Positions 10,160 to 18,914 of a DNA stretch of 64,000 nucleotides are shown piece after piece (position 1 is the stretch's first letter; the number at the start of each line of letters is the position of its first letter). The stretch is from positions 124,001 to 188,000 of the forward strand of contig NZ_MUNV01000026.1 of the NCBI RefSeq assembly GCF_002001125.1, read 5' to 3'. This DNA comes from Rhodanobacter sp. B04. GTDB lineage: Bacteria > Pseudomonadota > Gammaproteobacteria > Xanthomonadales > Rhodanobacteraceae. The notes below the pieces were generated by a model, which did not search any database, was not told the DNA's origin, and was given only the letters and a program-made list of their open reading frames with translations. The translations under genes and the position numbers were made by a program.

Positions 10160-10543
10160 ATGCGCCACCAAAAATCCGGTCGCAAGCTCAACCGCACCAG
10201 CAGCCACCGCGAAGCGATGTTCAAGAACATGGCCTCGTCGCTGATCAAGCATGAGCTGATCCGTACCACCCTGCCCAAGGCGAAGGAACTTCGCCGCGTG
10301 GCCGAGCCGTTGATCACGCTGGCCAAGACCGACGGCGTTGCCAATCGCCGCCTGGCCTTCTCGCGCCTGCGCGACAAGGAAGCGGTCGGCAAGCTGTTCG
10401 TCGAGCTGGGGCCGCGTTACAGCGAGCGTCCCGGCGGCTACCTGCGCATCCTCAAGTGCGGCTTCCGTCCCGGCGACAATGCGCCGATGGCGTATGTCGA
10501 GCTGGTCGGTCGTCCGCAGGTCGAGGCAGTCGACGCCGAATAA
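10160..10543 (+). CDS. rplQ: 50S ribosomal protein L17
   Basis: L17 (127 aa), last gene of the alpha operon. [20 protein letters not shown] is the invariant start and [15 protein letters not shown] the typical end. It is followed by an intrinsic terminator. Confidence 0.98.
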   Translation: MRHQKSGRKLNRTSSHREAMFKNMASSLIKHELIRTTLPKAKELRRVAEPLITLAKTDGVANRRLAFSRLRDKEAVGKLFVELGPRYSERPGGYLRILKCGFRPGDNAPMAYVELVGRPQVEAVDAE

Positions 10544-10595
10544 GCCGTTCGGGGAAGCCCGTACGCGCAGGTATTCAGACGTCCATACACAAGAG

Positions 10596-10622
10596 CCCGG
10601 CCGGGAAACCTGCCGGGTTTTT
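10596..10622 (+). terminator. Intrinsic terminator of the ribosomal operon
   Basis: CCCGGC (10596-10601) pairs with GCCGGG (10612-10617), followed directly by five Ts. It lies 53 bp after rplQ and closes the S10-spc-alpha block. Confidence 0.85.
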
Positions 10623-10730
10623 GCTTTGTGCGCATATGACGGCGGCAAATTTCTCATGGAAGCTCGCAACCCTGCTGACAGAGCCGCAACGAACAGGTAA
10701 TGTCGTTGTTCCGCAACGCAGCAAAGTGCC

Positions 10731-11237
10731 ATGAATCCATTCCGCTGGTCGTACCGTGTCAGTTTTCTCGCTGGTTTCCTGATCTGTGCCGGCCTGCTCG
10801 GCTTTGCATTGTTCGCCGAATATCACTGGGGCATGTTTCCGTGCCCGCTGTGCATCTTCCAACGCGTGGGCTTCCTCGTGATGGCCTTGTTCTTCCTGCT
10901 TGGCGCCTTGCATGCGCCACGCGGCGGCGGGCGCTGGGTATATACCGGTGGCGCACTGCTCGGGGCGATCTTCGGTATCGCTGTGGCTGGCCGTCACCTG
11001 TGGATCCAGTCGTTGCCGGCCGACCAGGTTCCATCCTGCGGACCGCCGCTGGATTACCTGTTCAGCGCGTTTCCGTTCGCCAAGGTGTTGCAGCTGGTAT
11101 TCACCGGCTCCGGCGAATGCGCCAAGGTCGAACCGATCCTCGGCCTGCCGATGCCAGCCTGGACCCTGCTCTGGTTCATCGTGCTGGCCGTGCTGGCAAT
11201 CGTGGCCACGACGCGCCGCAAGACCTCCCAGAAATGA
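10731..11237 (+). CDS. dsbB: Disulfide bond formation protein B
   Basis: Inner membrane quinone reductase that reoxidizes periplasmic DsbA (168 aa, four spans). The first redox pair is C38-P-L-C41, just after the first span; the second pair is C103 and C130 in the second periplasmic loop; R47 of the QRVGF segment follows the CxxC. The last four bases (ATGA) contain the start codon of the next gene, so the two are probably cotranslated although their functions are unrelated. Confidence 0.95.
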   Translation: MNPFRWSYRVSFLAGFLICAGLLGFALFAEYHWGMFPCPLCIFQRVGFLVMALFFLLGALHAPRGGGRWVYTGGALLGAIFGIAVAGRHLWIQSLPADQVPSCGPPLDYLFSAFPFAKVLQLVFTGSGECAKVEPILGLPMPAWTLLWFIVLAVLAIVATTRRKTSQK

Positions 11238-12634
11238 ATGCTTTCACCGTGACCAGGGCCTTACCCATGAATGCCGGTTTGTCCAGCGCCACCGTGCCCA
11301 CTCAGTGGGCTCCCGATTCCTGGCAGCAGCACGAGGCGTTGCAGCAGCCGCAGTATGACGATGCGGCCGAGCTGGCTGCGGCCAGTGCGCAGTTGGCCCG
11401 GCTGCCGCCGCTGGTGACTTCGTGGGAAGTGCTGGCGTTGAAGCAGTCGCTGGCCGAAGCACAGGAAGGCAAGCGTTTCCTGCTGCAGGGCGGCGATTGT
11501 GCGGAGAGCTTCGCCGATTGCACCAGCCCGATCATTTCCAACCGGCTGAAAGTGCTGCTGCAGATGAGCCTGGTGCTGGTGCACGGGCTGAAGAAGCCGG
11601 TGTTGCGCGTGGGCCGCTTTGCCGGCCAGTACGCCAAGCCGCGCTCGACCGACAGCGAGACCCGCGATGGGCAGACGCTGCCCAGTTTTCGCGGCGACGT
11701 GGTCAACGGCCCCGAGTTCACCGCACAGGCTCGTCGGCCCGATCCGCAGCGGCTTATCCAGGCGCATGCGCACTCGGCGCTGACCATGAACTTCGTGCGC
11801 GCGCTGATCGACGGCGGCTTCGCCGACCTGCATCACCCGGAATACTGGGACCTGGCCTGGGTCGAGCATTCGCCGCTGGCTGCCGAATACCGCCAGATGG
11901 TCGCCGGCATCGGCGATTCGCTGCGCTTCATGGAGACGCTGGCCGGACCGATCGCCGGGTTCTCCAAGGTGGATTTCTTCACCTCGCACGAGGCGCTGCT
12001 GCTGCATTACGAACAGGCGTTGACCCGGCAGGTGCCGCGCCATCCCGGCTTCTTCAACCTGTCCACGCATTTCCCGTGGATCGGCATGCGCACGGCCGCG
12101 CTGGATGGCGCGCACGTGGAGTATTTCCGCGGCATCCGCAATCCGATCGCGGTGAAAGTTGGACCGTCGGTAACGCCGGCGCAGCTGCTGCCGCTGATCG
12201 ATGCACTGAACCCGCAGGACGAGCCGGGCCGGTTGACCCTGATCCATCGCATGGGCAACGCCAAGATCGCCAGCGCACTGCCGCCATTGCTTGATGCGGT
12301 AAAGCGAGAGGGGCGCCGCGTGCTATGGGTGGCCGATCCGATGCACGGCAATACCGAGAGCACCTCGAACGGCTACAAGACCCGCCGCTTCGACAATATC
12401 CGCGGCGAACTTGACCAGGCATTCGACATTCACGCCGCGGCCGGTACGCGATTGGGTGGCGTGCACCTGGAGCTGACCGGCGAAGACGTCACCGAGTGCA
12501 TGGGCGGCGCGCGCGATCTGTCCGAGACGGATCTCGATCGTGCCTACAAGTCGATGGTCGACCCGCGCCTCAACTACGAGCAGTCGCTGGAGCTGGCGAT
12601 GCTGATCGTGCGCAAGTCGGGCGGGATGGCCTGA
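11234..12634 (+). CDS. 3-deoxy-7-phosphoheptulonate synthase, class II
   Basis: First enzyme of the shikimate pathway, joining phosphoenolpyruvate and erythrose 4-phosphate. It is the plant-type (class II) form: GGDCAESF with metal-binding C89, RVGRFAGQYAKPRS, DPMHGNT (metal His), HLELTGEDVTEC (metal Glu) and DPRLNYEQSLEL (metal Asp). The length is 466 aa from the ATG at 11234, which overlaps the dsbB stop; a second ATG at 11267 would shorten it by 11 residues. Whether aromatic amino acids inhibit it cannot be read from sequence. Converges on the beta-lactamase gene. Confidence 0.95.
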   Translation: MNAFTVTRALPMNAGLSSATVPTQWAPDSWQQHEALQQPQYDDAAELAAASAQLARLPPLVTSWEVLALKQSLAEAQEGKRFLLQGGDCAESFADCTSPIISNRLKVLLQMSLVLVHGLKKPVLRVGRFAGQYAKPRSTDSETRDGQTLPSFRGDVVNGPEFTAQARRPDPQRLIQAHAHSALTMNFVRALIDGGFADLHHPEYWDLAWVEHSPLAAEYRQMVAGIGDSLRFMETLAGPIAGFSKVDFFTSHEALLLHYEQALTRQVPRHPGFFNLSTHFPWIGMRTAALDGAHVEYFRGIRNPIAVKVGPSVTPAQLLPLIDALNPQDEPGRLTLIHRMGNAKIASALPPLLDAVKREGRRVLWVADPMHGNTESTSNGYKTRRFDNIRGELDQAFDIHAAAGTRLGGVHLELTGEDVTECMGGARDLSETDLDRAYKSMVDPRLNYEQSLELAMLIVRKSGGMA

Positions 12635-12668
12635 CGGTGCATGGCGTGAAGGCGGGGCCGTCACGTGT

Positions 12669-13550
12669 CTAATGCGTGGCGTGATCCTGCCGTTCCCTGG
12701 CAAGGCGCGCTTCGAGTTTGACACCTGCAGCGGCGGCATAAGCCTGACAGGCATGCGGGTCGATCAGCGGATTGGGCTGCCGCCCACGATCGCGTGCCGT
12801 CACTTTTTCCATGAAGCCGATGGCGTCGGGATGCGGAACCATCAGGATGTCGCAGGGCAACGCGGCGATCGTCGTCAGGGAGCGACGGAAATCCTCCACG
12901 CGATGCGCGTGCGTGGCGTCGTCGCTGAAATGGAAACCGTCCGAACTGATGGCGCTGAGACTGTCGGCGTAGACCATGTCCAGGCAGCGCCCGCCTGCGC
13001 ATGAGCGCCATGTCCACGAAGTGCTGCCGGGCGTGTGTCCAGGCGTGTAGTGCGCGGTCAGCTCGATGTTGCCCACGCGCACCGTGCCTCCGTCGGGCAC
13101 CACGTCGACGTGGGCGACGGGCGGGTAGCGTAGTGCTTCGCCGAATTGCGGATCTTCCGGATCGTTGCCGCCAGCCATCAGGGCGCGCGCGCCCGCTGCA
13201 CTGGCCCGCACATGTGCGCCGCTGGCAGCAGCCAGTTCGGCGATGGCACCGGCATGATCGGAATGCGCATGCGAGTTCAGTATCACGCGTACATCCTCGA
13301 TGCGGAATCCGAGGGCGCGGATATTGGCTTCGATCAGCGGCGCATTACGCTGCAATGTGCCGTCGATCAGGATATCGCCCTGTGGCGAGGTGATCAGGAT
13401 CGCGCTGAGACCCTCGGTGCCGACGTAGTACGTGTTGCCGTAGACCTGGAATGGCTTGTGCGGCTGGTGCCAGCTGGGTTCTTCGGCATGGGCCGACAAC
13501 GCGGCGATGGCGGCCACGCCGATAAACAGATGGCAGGCGAATCGCTTCAT
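12669..13550 (-). CDS. Subclass B3 metallo-beta-lactamase, L1-like
   Basis: Predicted periplasmic zinc enzyme that hydrolyses beta-lactams (293 aa). Signal peptide MKRFACHLFIGVAAIAALSA followed by HAEEPS. All zinc ligands of subclass B3 are seen: H94, H96, D98, H99 (HAHSDH), H172 (TPGHTPGSTSW) and H240 (MVPHPD). The segment YADSLSA and the run EDFRRSLTTIAALPCDIL are like those I recall of Stenotrophomonas L1. I start at the ATG at 13550, which has GGA seven bases upstream; an upstream ATG (MDSH) adds four residues. Activity spectrum is unknown. No ampR-like regulator is adjacent. Confidence 0.9.
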   Translation of the reverse strand: MKRFACHLFIGVAAIAALSAHAEEPSWHQPHKPFQVYGNTYYVGTEGLSAILITSPQGDILIDGTLQRNAPLIEANIRALGFRIEDVRVILNSHAHSDHAGAIAELAAASGAHVRASAAGARALMAGGNDPEDPQFGEALRYPPVAHVDVVPDGGTVRVGNIELTAHYTPGHTPGSTSWTWRSCAGGRCLDMVYADSLSAISSDGFHFSDDATHAHRVEDFRRSLTTIAALPCDILMVPHPDAIGFMEKVTARDRGRQPNPLIDPHACQAYAAAAGVKLEARLARERQDHATH

Positions 13551-13705
13551 GTGGCTATCCATACGAATGGTCCGTGAATCGAAGGGAAGGTGGCGGTCGT
13601 GACGACGTCTGCTGTCTTTCACGCCAGCGACTGCCATAGCCTGCCCTGCCGACCGGGCCGAACAGGGCGGCCAGCCGGTTGCCCATGTGGCCGAGTTGGG
13701 GAAAT

Positions 13706-15316
13706 TTACGGGCTGCCGGCAAGTTGCGGCTTGCCATCCACCGTGTCGAGAAACTGCGGTGGCTGCCAGGCATGGCGATGCTGCTCGAAGCCGTAGCCGA
13801 TCGAGATCAGCGTGGGCTCGCTCCACTTCGCGCCGAACAACACGATGCCGACCGGCAGGCCATGCGCCCAGCCGGCAGGTATGGTGATCGACGGATAACC
13901 GGCGACGGCGGCGGGTTGCGAGGCGCCGCCGATGTTCGGGTCGCCGCTGACGATATGGTCGCCTAGCACCAGGTCGGTGACGAAGGCCGGACCCCATGAC
14001 GGCGCCAGCAAGGCGTCGAGATGATCCTTCGCCAGGGCGGCGTCGATGCCCTCCGGGCCGGCCAGCTGTTTCGTCTTGGCCTGTGCATCGAGATAAGCAC
14101 GGTCGGTGAGTGGACCCCTGGCCTGGGCCTGCTCGAACAACTGCTGGCCGAACCATGGCATCTCGCGCGTCGCCTCGCGCTGATTGAACGCGATCAGGTC
14201 GGCCAGCGTATGCACCTTCAGTCCGGTCCGCGTGGCCAGGTAGGCGTTGAGGTCGTGCTTGAGGTCGTACTGCAGGACCGTCGACTCCGGTGCGTTCAGT
14301 TCGCTCAGATGCGGCAGCGTGACCGGGTCGACGATGGTCGCACCCTGTGCCTTCATCGTGGCGATCGCTTGTTCCAGCACGCGATCCGCATTTGGTTCAT
14401 TGCCGGCCAGCTGGCGCACCACGCCGATGCGCTTGCCCTTCAAGCCATCGGGATCGAGGAAGCGGGTGTAGTCGGTGGCATGCCTGTCCGCCTCGGCGGT
14501 GGCGGGGTCGCGTGGATCGCTGCCGGCGATCACGCCGAGCAGGGTGGCCGCATCGGCCACGCTGCGCGCCAACGGACCGGCGGTATCCTGGTTGTGGCTG
14601 AGCGGCACGATGCCGCTGCGGCTGACCAATCCCAAGGTGGGCTTGATCCCGACGATGCCATTCATCGAGGCGGGGCAGATGATCGAGCCGTCGGTCTCGG
14701 TGCCGATCGCCACGGTGACGAGTCCAGCCGCCACCGCTGCCGCCGAGCCTGAACTCGATCCGCAGGGGTTGCGATCGAGCGCATACGGATTGCGCGTCTG
14801 GCCGCCGACGCCACTCCAGCCGCTGCTGGCGTGATCGGAACGCATGTCCGCCCATTCGCTGAGGTTGGTCTTGCCGAGGATCACTGCACCGGCCTTGCGC
14901 AGGCGCGCCACCAGTGCGGCATCGCGTGGCGCCGGTGCATCGGTGAGCGCGAGTGAGCCGGCGGTGGTGAGCATGCGGTCGCCGGTGTCGATGTTGTCCT
15001 TCAGCAGTACCGGGATGCCATGCAACGGGCCATGCGCCTTGCGGTGCCTCGCATCGATCACGCCGGCGAGTTTCATGGCATCCGGGTTCGTCTCCAGTAC
15101 CGCCCGCAGCGTGGGGCCCGACCGGTCGATCTGCTGGATGCGTGCGATGAACTGCTGCGTCAGCTGCCGGCTGTCGAGCATGCCGGCGTCCATGCGTTGC
15201 TGCAGTTGCGCGATCGACGCCCAGGCCGCAGCGGGCGGTGTTTCATCGGTGGCGATGGCCGGCGTGGCAAGCAGCACGGCGAGGAGCGCAGCGAGAGAGA
15301 CGGATGAGCGGTTCAC
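13706..15316 (-). CDS. Secreted amidase signature enzyme, peptide-amidase-like
   Basis: Amidase signature family hydrolase (536 aa) with a Ser-cisSer-Lys triad: K106 (PVLLKDNID), the serine cluster CGSSSGSAAA (187-189) and the nucleophile S211 (TETDGSIICPAS). The N-terminus SLAALLAVLLATPAIATD is a signal peptide, so it should act in the periplasm. Family members with this layout include the C-terminal peptide amidase of Stenotrophomonas; the substrate here is inferred only. It lies upstream of the beta-lactamase on the same strand with 155 bp between, so common transcription is possible. Confidence 0.88.
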   Translation of the reverse strand: MNRSSVSLAALLAVLLATPAIATDETPPAAAWASIAQLQQRMDAGMLDSRQLTQQFIARIQQIDRSGPTLRAVLETNPDAMKLAGVIDARHRKAHGPLHGIPVLLKDNIDTGDRMLTTAGSLALTDAPAPRDAALVARLRKAGAVILGKTNLSEWADMRSDHASSGWSGVGGQTRNPYALDRNPCGSSSGSAAAVAAGLVTVAIGTETDGSIICPASMNGIVGIKPTLGLVSRSGIVPLSHNQDTAGPLARSVADAATLLGVIAGSDPRDPATAEADRHATDYTRFLDPDGLKGKRIGVVRQLAGNEPNADRVLEQAIATMKAQGATIVDPVTLPHLSELNAPESTVLQYDLKHDLNAYLATRTGLKVHTLADLIAFNQREATREMPWFGQQLFEQAQARGPLTDRAYLDAQAKTKQLAGPEGIDAALAKDHLDALLAPSWGPAFVTDLVLGDHIVSGDPNIGGASQPAAVAGYPSITIPAGWAHGLPVGIVLFGAKWSEPTLISIGYGFEQHRHAWQPPQFLDTVDGKPQLAGSP

Positions 15317-15416
15317 GAGATCCCCCGATTCGACGAATGCGGCATGTTGTCGCGACAGCCCAGCTTAGCCGCATGACGGATGAATCGCCGCTGCCGGCCA
15401 CGCCTATACTCCGGGC

Positions 15417-16166
15417 ATGAACACGAACACCAAGTTGCGCCCTGCCACGCCCATCGTTGCCGTTGCGCTGCTTGCAGCCGCCATGCTGATTGCTGCAGCG
15501 GCTCGTGCAGCCGACGCGCCGAAGATTCCCGATACCCTGCAGCAACGCATCGCCGCCTGCACCACCTGCCATGGCGTGCATGGCGAAGGCACGCCCGGCA
15601 GCGGCTATTTTCCACGCCTGGCAGGCAAGCCAGCCGCCTACCTGGCGCGGCAGATGCAGGATTTCCAGAACGGCCTGCGCAAGTACGCGCCGATGGAATA
15701 CACCGTGCGCCAGCTGAGCCCGGCATACATGCAGGAGATTGCCGAATACTTTGCGGCGCAGCAGGTGCCGTACAGCCGCTCGCCGCTGCCGCCGGTTTCT
15801 GCGGCAACCTTGCAGCGTGGCGAGCAACTGGTCAGCAAGGGCGATCCCGCGAGCAGGATTCCCGCCTGCGCCAGTTGCCACGGCAACCAGCTGACCGGGG
15901 TGCAACCGTCCACGCCGGGGCTGGTCGGTCTGCCGTATGACTACCTCAGCGCGCAGCTGGGTTCCTGGCGCACGCATACCCGCGGCACGGTGGCGCCGGA
16001 CTGCATGGCGGTGATCGCCAACCGGCTGAGTGATTCGGACATCACCGCGGTGGCGGCAGCGCTGGCCAGCCGCCAGCTGCCCGCGGACACGCATGCGCAG
16101 GCTGCCGGTTCGGTGACGCCGCCCTTGCCGTGCGGGGTCCTGGGCGCGACGGGAGACGGTACATGA
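15417..16166 (+). CDS. Diheme cytochrome c, c4-like
   Basis: Periplasmic electron carrier (249 aa) with a signal peptide ending near ARAADA (about residue 32) and two heme-binding motifs, CTTCH (48-52) and CASCH (151-155), in two similar halves as in cytochrome c4. Candidate axial methionines are present in each half (PMEYT; CMAVI). Its stop overlaps the start of the triheme gene (ATGA), so the two form an operon. Confidence 0.9.
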   Translation: MNTNTKLRPATPIVAVALLAAAMLIAAAARAADAPKIPDTLQQRIAACTTCHGVHGEGTPGSGYFPRLAGKPAAYLARQMQDFQNGLRKYAPMEYTVRQLSPAYMQEIAEYFAAQQVPYSRSPLPPVSAATLQRGEQLVSKGDPASRIPACASCHGNQLTGVQPSTPGLVGLPYDYLSAQLGSWRTHTRGTVAPDCMAVIANRLSDSDITAVAAALASRQLPADTHAQAAGSVTPPLPCGVLGATGDGT

Positions 16167-17452
16167 AGTGGTTGCGTCGGCTGTTGCTGTTGATCGCGAT
16201 ACTGGTCTTGCTGCTGGTGGGTTGGCTGTTTTTCGGTGGCGGTCATCAACCGACATCGCCGGCGATGAGCAAGGTGACTGCCGCCACGCTGCACGATCCC
16301 GCCTTGATCGCGCGCGGCGGATACCTGGTCAAGGTTGGCGATTGCGCCGGCTGCCATACCGCGCAGGGCGGCGCCGCGTTTGCCGGAGGCCGCTTGCTGG
16401 CGACGCCATTCGGCAATATCCCGGTGCCCAACATCACGCCGGATCGCGACACCGGTCTGGGCGACTGGAGCTTCGAGGATTTCTGGCAGGCGTTGCATGC
16501 CGGCAAGGGCCGTCACGGCGAACTGCTGTATCCGGCGTTCTCCTACACCTCGTATACCAAGGTGACGCACGACGATGCGCTGGCGATGTTCGCTTACCTG
16601 CAGTCGCTGCCGGCCGTGCATCAGACGTCCAGGCCGTTGATGCTGGATTTTCCCTACAGCGTGCGCAACAGCGTGGCCGCATGGCGTGCGTTGTATTTCA
16701 AGGAAGGCGTGTTCCAGCCTGATCCGCAACAGACGGCACAGTGGAATCGCGGCGCCTATCTGGTGCAGGGCCTGGGCCACTGCAACGAATGCCATGCGGC
16801 GCGCGACTCGCTCGGCGGTACGCCGCAGGACATGCATCTGACCGGTGGCCAGATTCCGTTGCAGAACTGGTATGCGCCGGACCTGAGCACGCGGCGGAAC
16901 GGCGGCCTGCATGGCTGGAGCGAGCAGGATATCGTCGACTTGCTGAAAACCGGCCAGTCGGCCAAGGGTACAGCGTTCGGCCCGATGGCCGACGTGGTGG
17001 CAGGCAGCACCCAGCACATGAGCGACGACGACCTGCGCGCGGTGGCGACCTATCTCGGCTCGTTGCCGGCACGACCTCCGGCAGCGGAGGAGCCGTCGCC
17101 ATTCAATGCGAATTCGCTCGTGCAGCAGGGCGAGAAAATCTACACGCAGCATTGCGCGGATTGTCACGGCAAGGATGGTAACGGCGTCGCCGGCATCTAC
17201 CCGCCGCTCGACGGCAATTCCTCGGTCACCGAGCCGAGCGGCATCAACGCGACCCGCGCAGTCCTGCTGGGTGGTTTTGCACCGCTGACGGCAGCCAATC
17301 CACGGCCGTATTCGATGCCGCCGTTCGCGCAGCAGCTGAGCGACGCCGAAGTGGCGGCGGTGGTCAGCTATATCCGTGGCTCATGGACGAACAAGGCAGC
17401 GGTGGTGCCGGAGCGTGATGTCAGCAAGGATCGGCAGACGCCGATCGATTGA
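16163..17452 (+). CDS. Membrane-anchored triheme cytochrome c
   Basis: Three CxxCH motifs (C61-H65, C207-H211, C331-H335) in a 429-aa protein with an N-terminal anchor (residues 5-24, hydrophobic, no obvious cleavage). This is the architecture of the cytochrome subunit of membrane alcohol, aldehyde and gluconate dehydrogenases. No flavin or quinoprotein dehydrogenase gene is next to it, so its partner is encoded elsewhere or is exchanged. The ATG at 16163 is coupled to the diheme gene and preceded by GGGAGA. Confidence 0.9.
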   Translation: MKWLRRLLLLIAILVLLLVGWLFFGGGHQPTSPAMSKVTAATLHDPALIARGGYLVKVGDCAGCHTAQGGAAFAGGRLLATPFGNIPVPNITPDRDTGLGDWSFEDFWQALHAGKGRHGELLYPAFSYTSYTKVTHDDALAMFAYLQSLPAVHQTSRPLMLDFPYSVRNSVAAWRALYFKEGVFQPDPQQTAQWNRGAYLVQGLGHCNECHAARDSLGGTPQDMHLTGGQIPLQNWYAPDLSTRRNGGLHGWSEQDIVDLLKTGQSAKGTAFGPMADVVAGSTQHMSDDDLRAVATYLGSLPARPPAAEEPSPFNANSLVQQGEKIYTQHCADCHGKDGNGVAGIYPPLDGNSSVTEPSGINATRAVLLGGFAPLTAANPRPYSMPPFAQQLSDAEVAAVVSYIRGSWTNKAAVVPERDVSKDRQTPID

Positions 17453-17495
17453 GGGCTGCACGAACGTTGATGCATTCTCGGGTGGATTCCAGCGA

Positions 17496-18005
17496 TCAAG
17501 GCTTGCTGACGTAGTTTGACAGTGCTTTCCACGGCGACAGATCCCAGTGACCGCGCGCCTGCCCGGAAGGTGACGGCAATACAAACAAGCGCGTGCTGCC
17601 GATGCTCTCATCCTGCAGTCCATAGCGGACGCTACGGCCCAGCAGCGCGCGTGCCGCATTCTTGCTGGTGAACGCGAGCAGGCGTGGCGCATGGTGTTCG
17701 ATCTTGGCGATCAGGGCGGGTACATCGAAAGCATCGCGCGGCAGTTCGTTGTCGTTGCCGGCATGGCGTTTGGCCAGGTCGGTAAGCCCGATGCCGTAAT
17801 CGTGCAGCAGGGGAAATTCAGCGGGCGACAGCTGGCGTGGCGTCAGCCCGGCTTGGTGCAACGCGCGCCAGAATTGGTTGCCGGGATGCGCGTAATAGGC
17901 GCGTTCGGCGGCCGAGCGCTTGCCCGCGGCGGTGCCGCAGAACACCAGCCTCAGGCCTGGTCGCAGCACATCGGGCAGGATGTGGCTTTCAGCCAGCTTT
18001 GCCAT
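17496..18005 (-). CDS. Mug-family DNA glycosylase with altered motif 1
   Basis: Uracil-DNA-glycosylase superfamily protein (169 aa) most like mismatch-specific Mug: AYYAHPGNQFWRALHQAGLT (36-55) resembles the Mug segment FAHPANRFW. Motif 1 reads GTAAG (24-28) where E. coli Mug has GINPG with the catalytic Asn; motif 2 is PSPSG (144-148) for NPSG. Substrate choice may therefore differ. I use the ATG at 18005, which overlaps the end of the upstream gene by 17 bp; a longer start lies inside that gene. Confidence 0.82.
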   Translation of the reverse strand: MAKLAESHILPDVLRPGLRLVFCGTAAGKRSAAERAYYAHPGNQFWRALHQAGLTPRQLSPAEFPLLHDYGIGLTDLAKRHAGNDNELPRDAFDVPALIAKIEHHAPRLLAFTSKNAARALLGRSVRYGLQDESIGSTRLFVLPSPSGQARGHWDLSPWKALSNYVSKP

Positions 18006-18696
18006 GGTCGTCGAGCCGGCTGTTGTCGAGCAGGAAGTCGGTGAACTGGAAACGTCCGTCACGCAGCACCGATTCGCCGCGACGCAGCTTGAGCGGCTGG
18101 CGGAACAGCGGGCCGGCGTAGCTCAAGGTGTGGAACTCGCCGCGTTCGCCGCAGGGATCGACACCCGCCGGGAGCGAGTCGAGCAGGGCGGCATCGTAGT
18201 CGCGGCCGCAGTAACCGGCATCGAGCTGCTGGGTGTCGACGCAGCACAGCATGGCGCGATGGCCTTCGCTGACGAAGCGTCGCGACAGCGTGGCGGTGTC
18301 CTCGCCCCACAACGGAAACACCGCGCGCCAGTTGTCGCGGCCGAGCTGGCGCACGCGGTATTCGCGCACGTCTTCCAGGAACAGGTCGCCGAAGGCGCAA
18401 TGGCGGATGCCGGGCCAGCGCATGCGCGCCTCGACCAGCCCTTGGGCGTGGGCCTGTTCGTAGGCTTCGTTGCTGCCGGGCCAGTCCAGCATGACTTCAA
18501 GCAACGGCTGCCCCAGCGCGGCGGCCTGTGCCAGCAGCACCTCGCGCTGCACGCCGTGCATCGCCACGCGCTGGTAGTTGCGGTTGACCGTGGTGAGCAG
18601 GCCGACCACCTGCCATTGCGGATCGGCGAGCAGGCGCTGCAGCGCCAGCAGGCAGTCCTTGCCACCGCTCCAGGCCAGCAGTATCGGCGTGGTCAT
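17989..18696 (-). CDS. Dph6-like ATP-pyrophosphatase domain protein
   Basis: A 235-aa protein of the diphthine-ammonia ligase / adenine nucleotide alpha hydrolase-like family. The PP-loop SGGKD is at 10-14 and the family-specific CGERGEFHT at 182-190. In eukaryotes and archaea the family amidates diphthine on elongation factor 2; bacteria lack diphthamide, so the bacterial substrate is unknown. Its end overlaps the glycosylase gene, suggesting joint expression. Confidence 0.85.
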   Translation of the reverse strand: MTTPILLAWSGGKDCLLALQRLLADPQWQVVGLLTTVNRNYQRVAMHGVQREVLLAQAAALGQPLLEVMLDWPGSNEAYEQAHAQGLVEARMRWPGIRHCAFGDLFLEDVREYRVRQLGRDNWRAVFPLWGEDTATLSRRFVSEGHRAMLCCVDTQQLDAGYCGRDYDAALLDSLPAGVDPCGERGEFHTLSYAGPLFRQPLKLRRGESVLRDGRFQFTDFLLDNSRLDDHGKAG

Positions 18697-18859
18697 GCTT
18701 CTCTCCAGGGTTGTCCGGTCGACCGGGGCTTGCCATCGGAGTTGGCGCCCCCGGTGATGTCACCGTCGCACAAAGTCGTTGCCAGCGGCAATTTCGTGCG
18801 CGCCGGACGCCTATTTTGAGGGATCGGACGCAGGAATGCGGTTTCCCGGCCAAGGTTCA

Positions 18860-18889
18860 TCGACAGCCTGTGGCTGCAGCCGCTATAAA
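18860..18889 (+). promoter_or_regulatory. Candidate rng promoter
   Basis: TCGACA (18860-18865), an 18-bp spacer and TATAAA (18884-18889) match five of six consensus bases at each box. Start would fall near 18896, leaving a leader of about 19 nt before the GTG of rng. Confidence 0.5.
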
Positions 18890-18914
18890 GATGACTTGTC
18901 CGGGGGAGTATGCG

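Noticed and set aside
10700-11233. Long upstream extension of the DAHP synthase frame
   Set aside because: It overlaps dsbB in another frame and yields Arg/Pro-rich sequence without family match; the true start is at 11234 or 11267.
13551-14156. Upstream extension of the beta-lactamase frame
   Set aside because: It overlaps the amidase gene, and the signal peptide at 13550 marks the real start.
18711-18914. Upstream extension of the rng frame
   Set aside because: RNase G family proteins start at the S1-preceding segment; GTG 18915 has the ribosome binding site.
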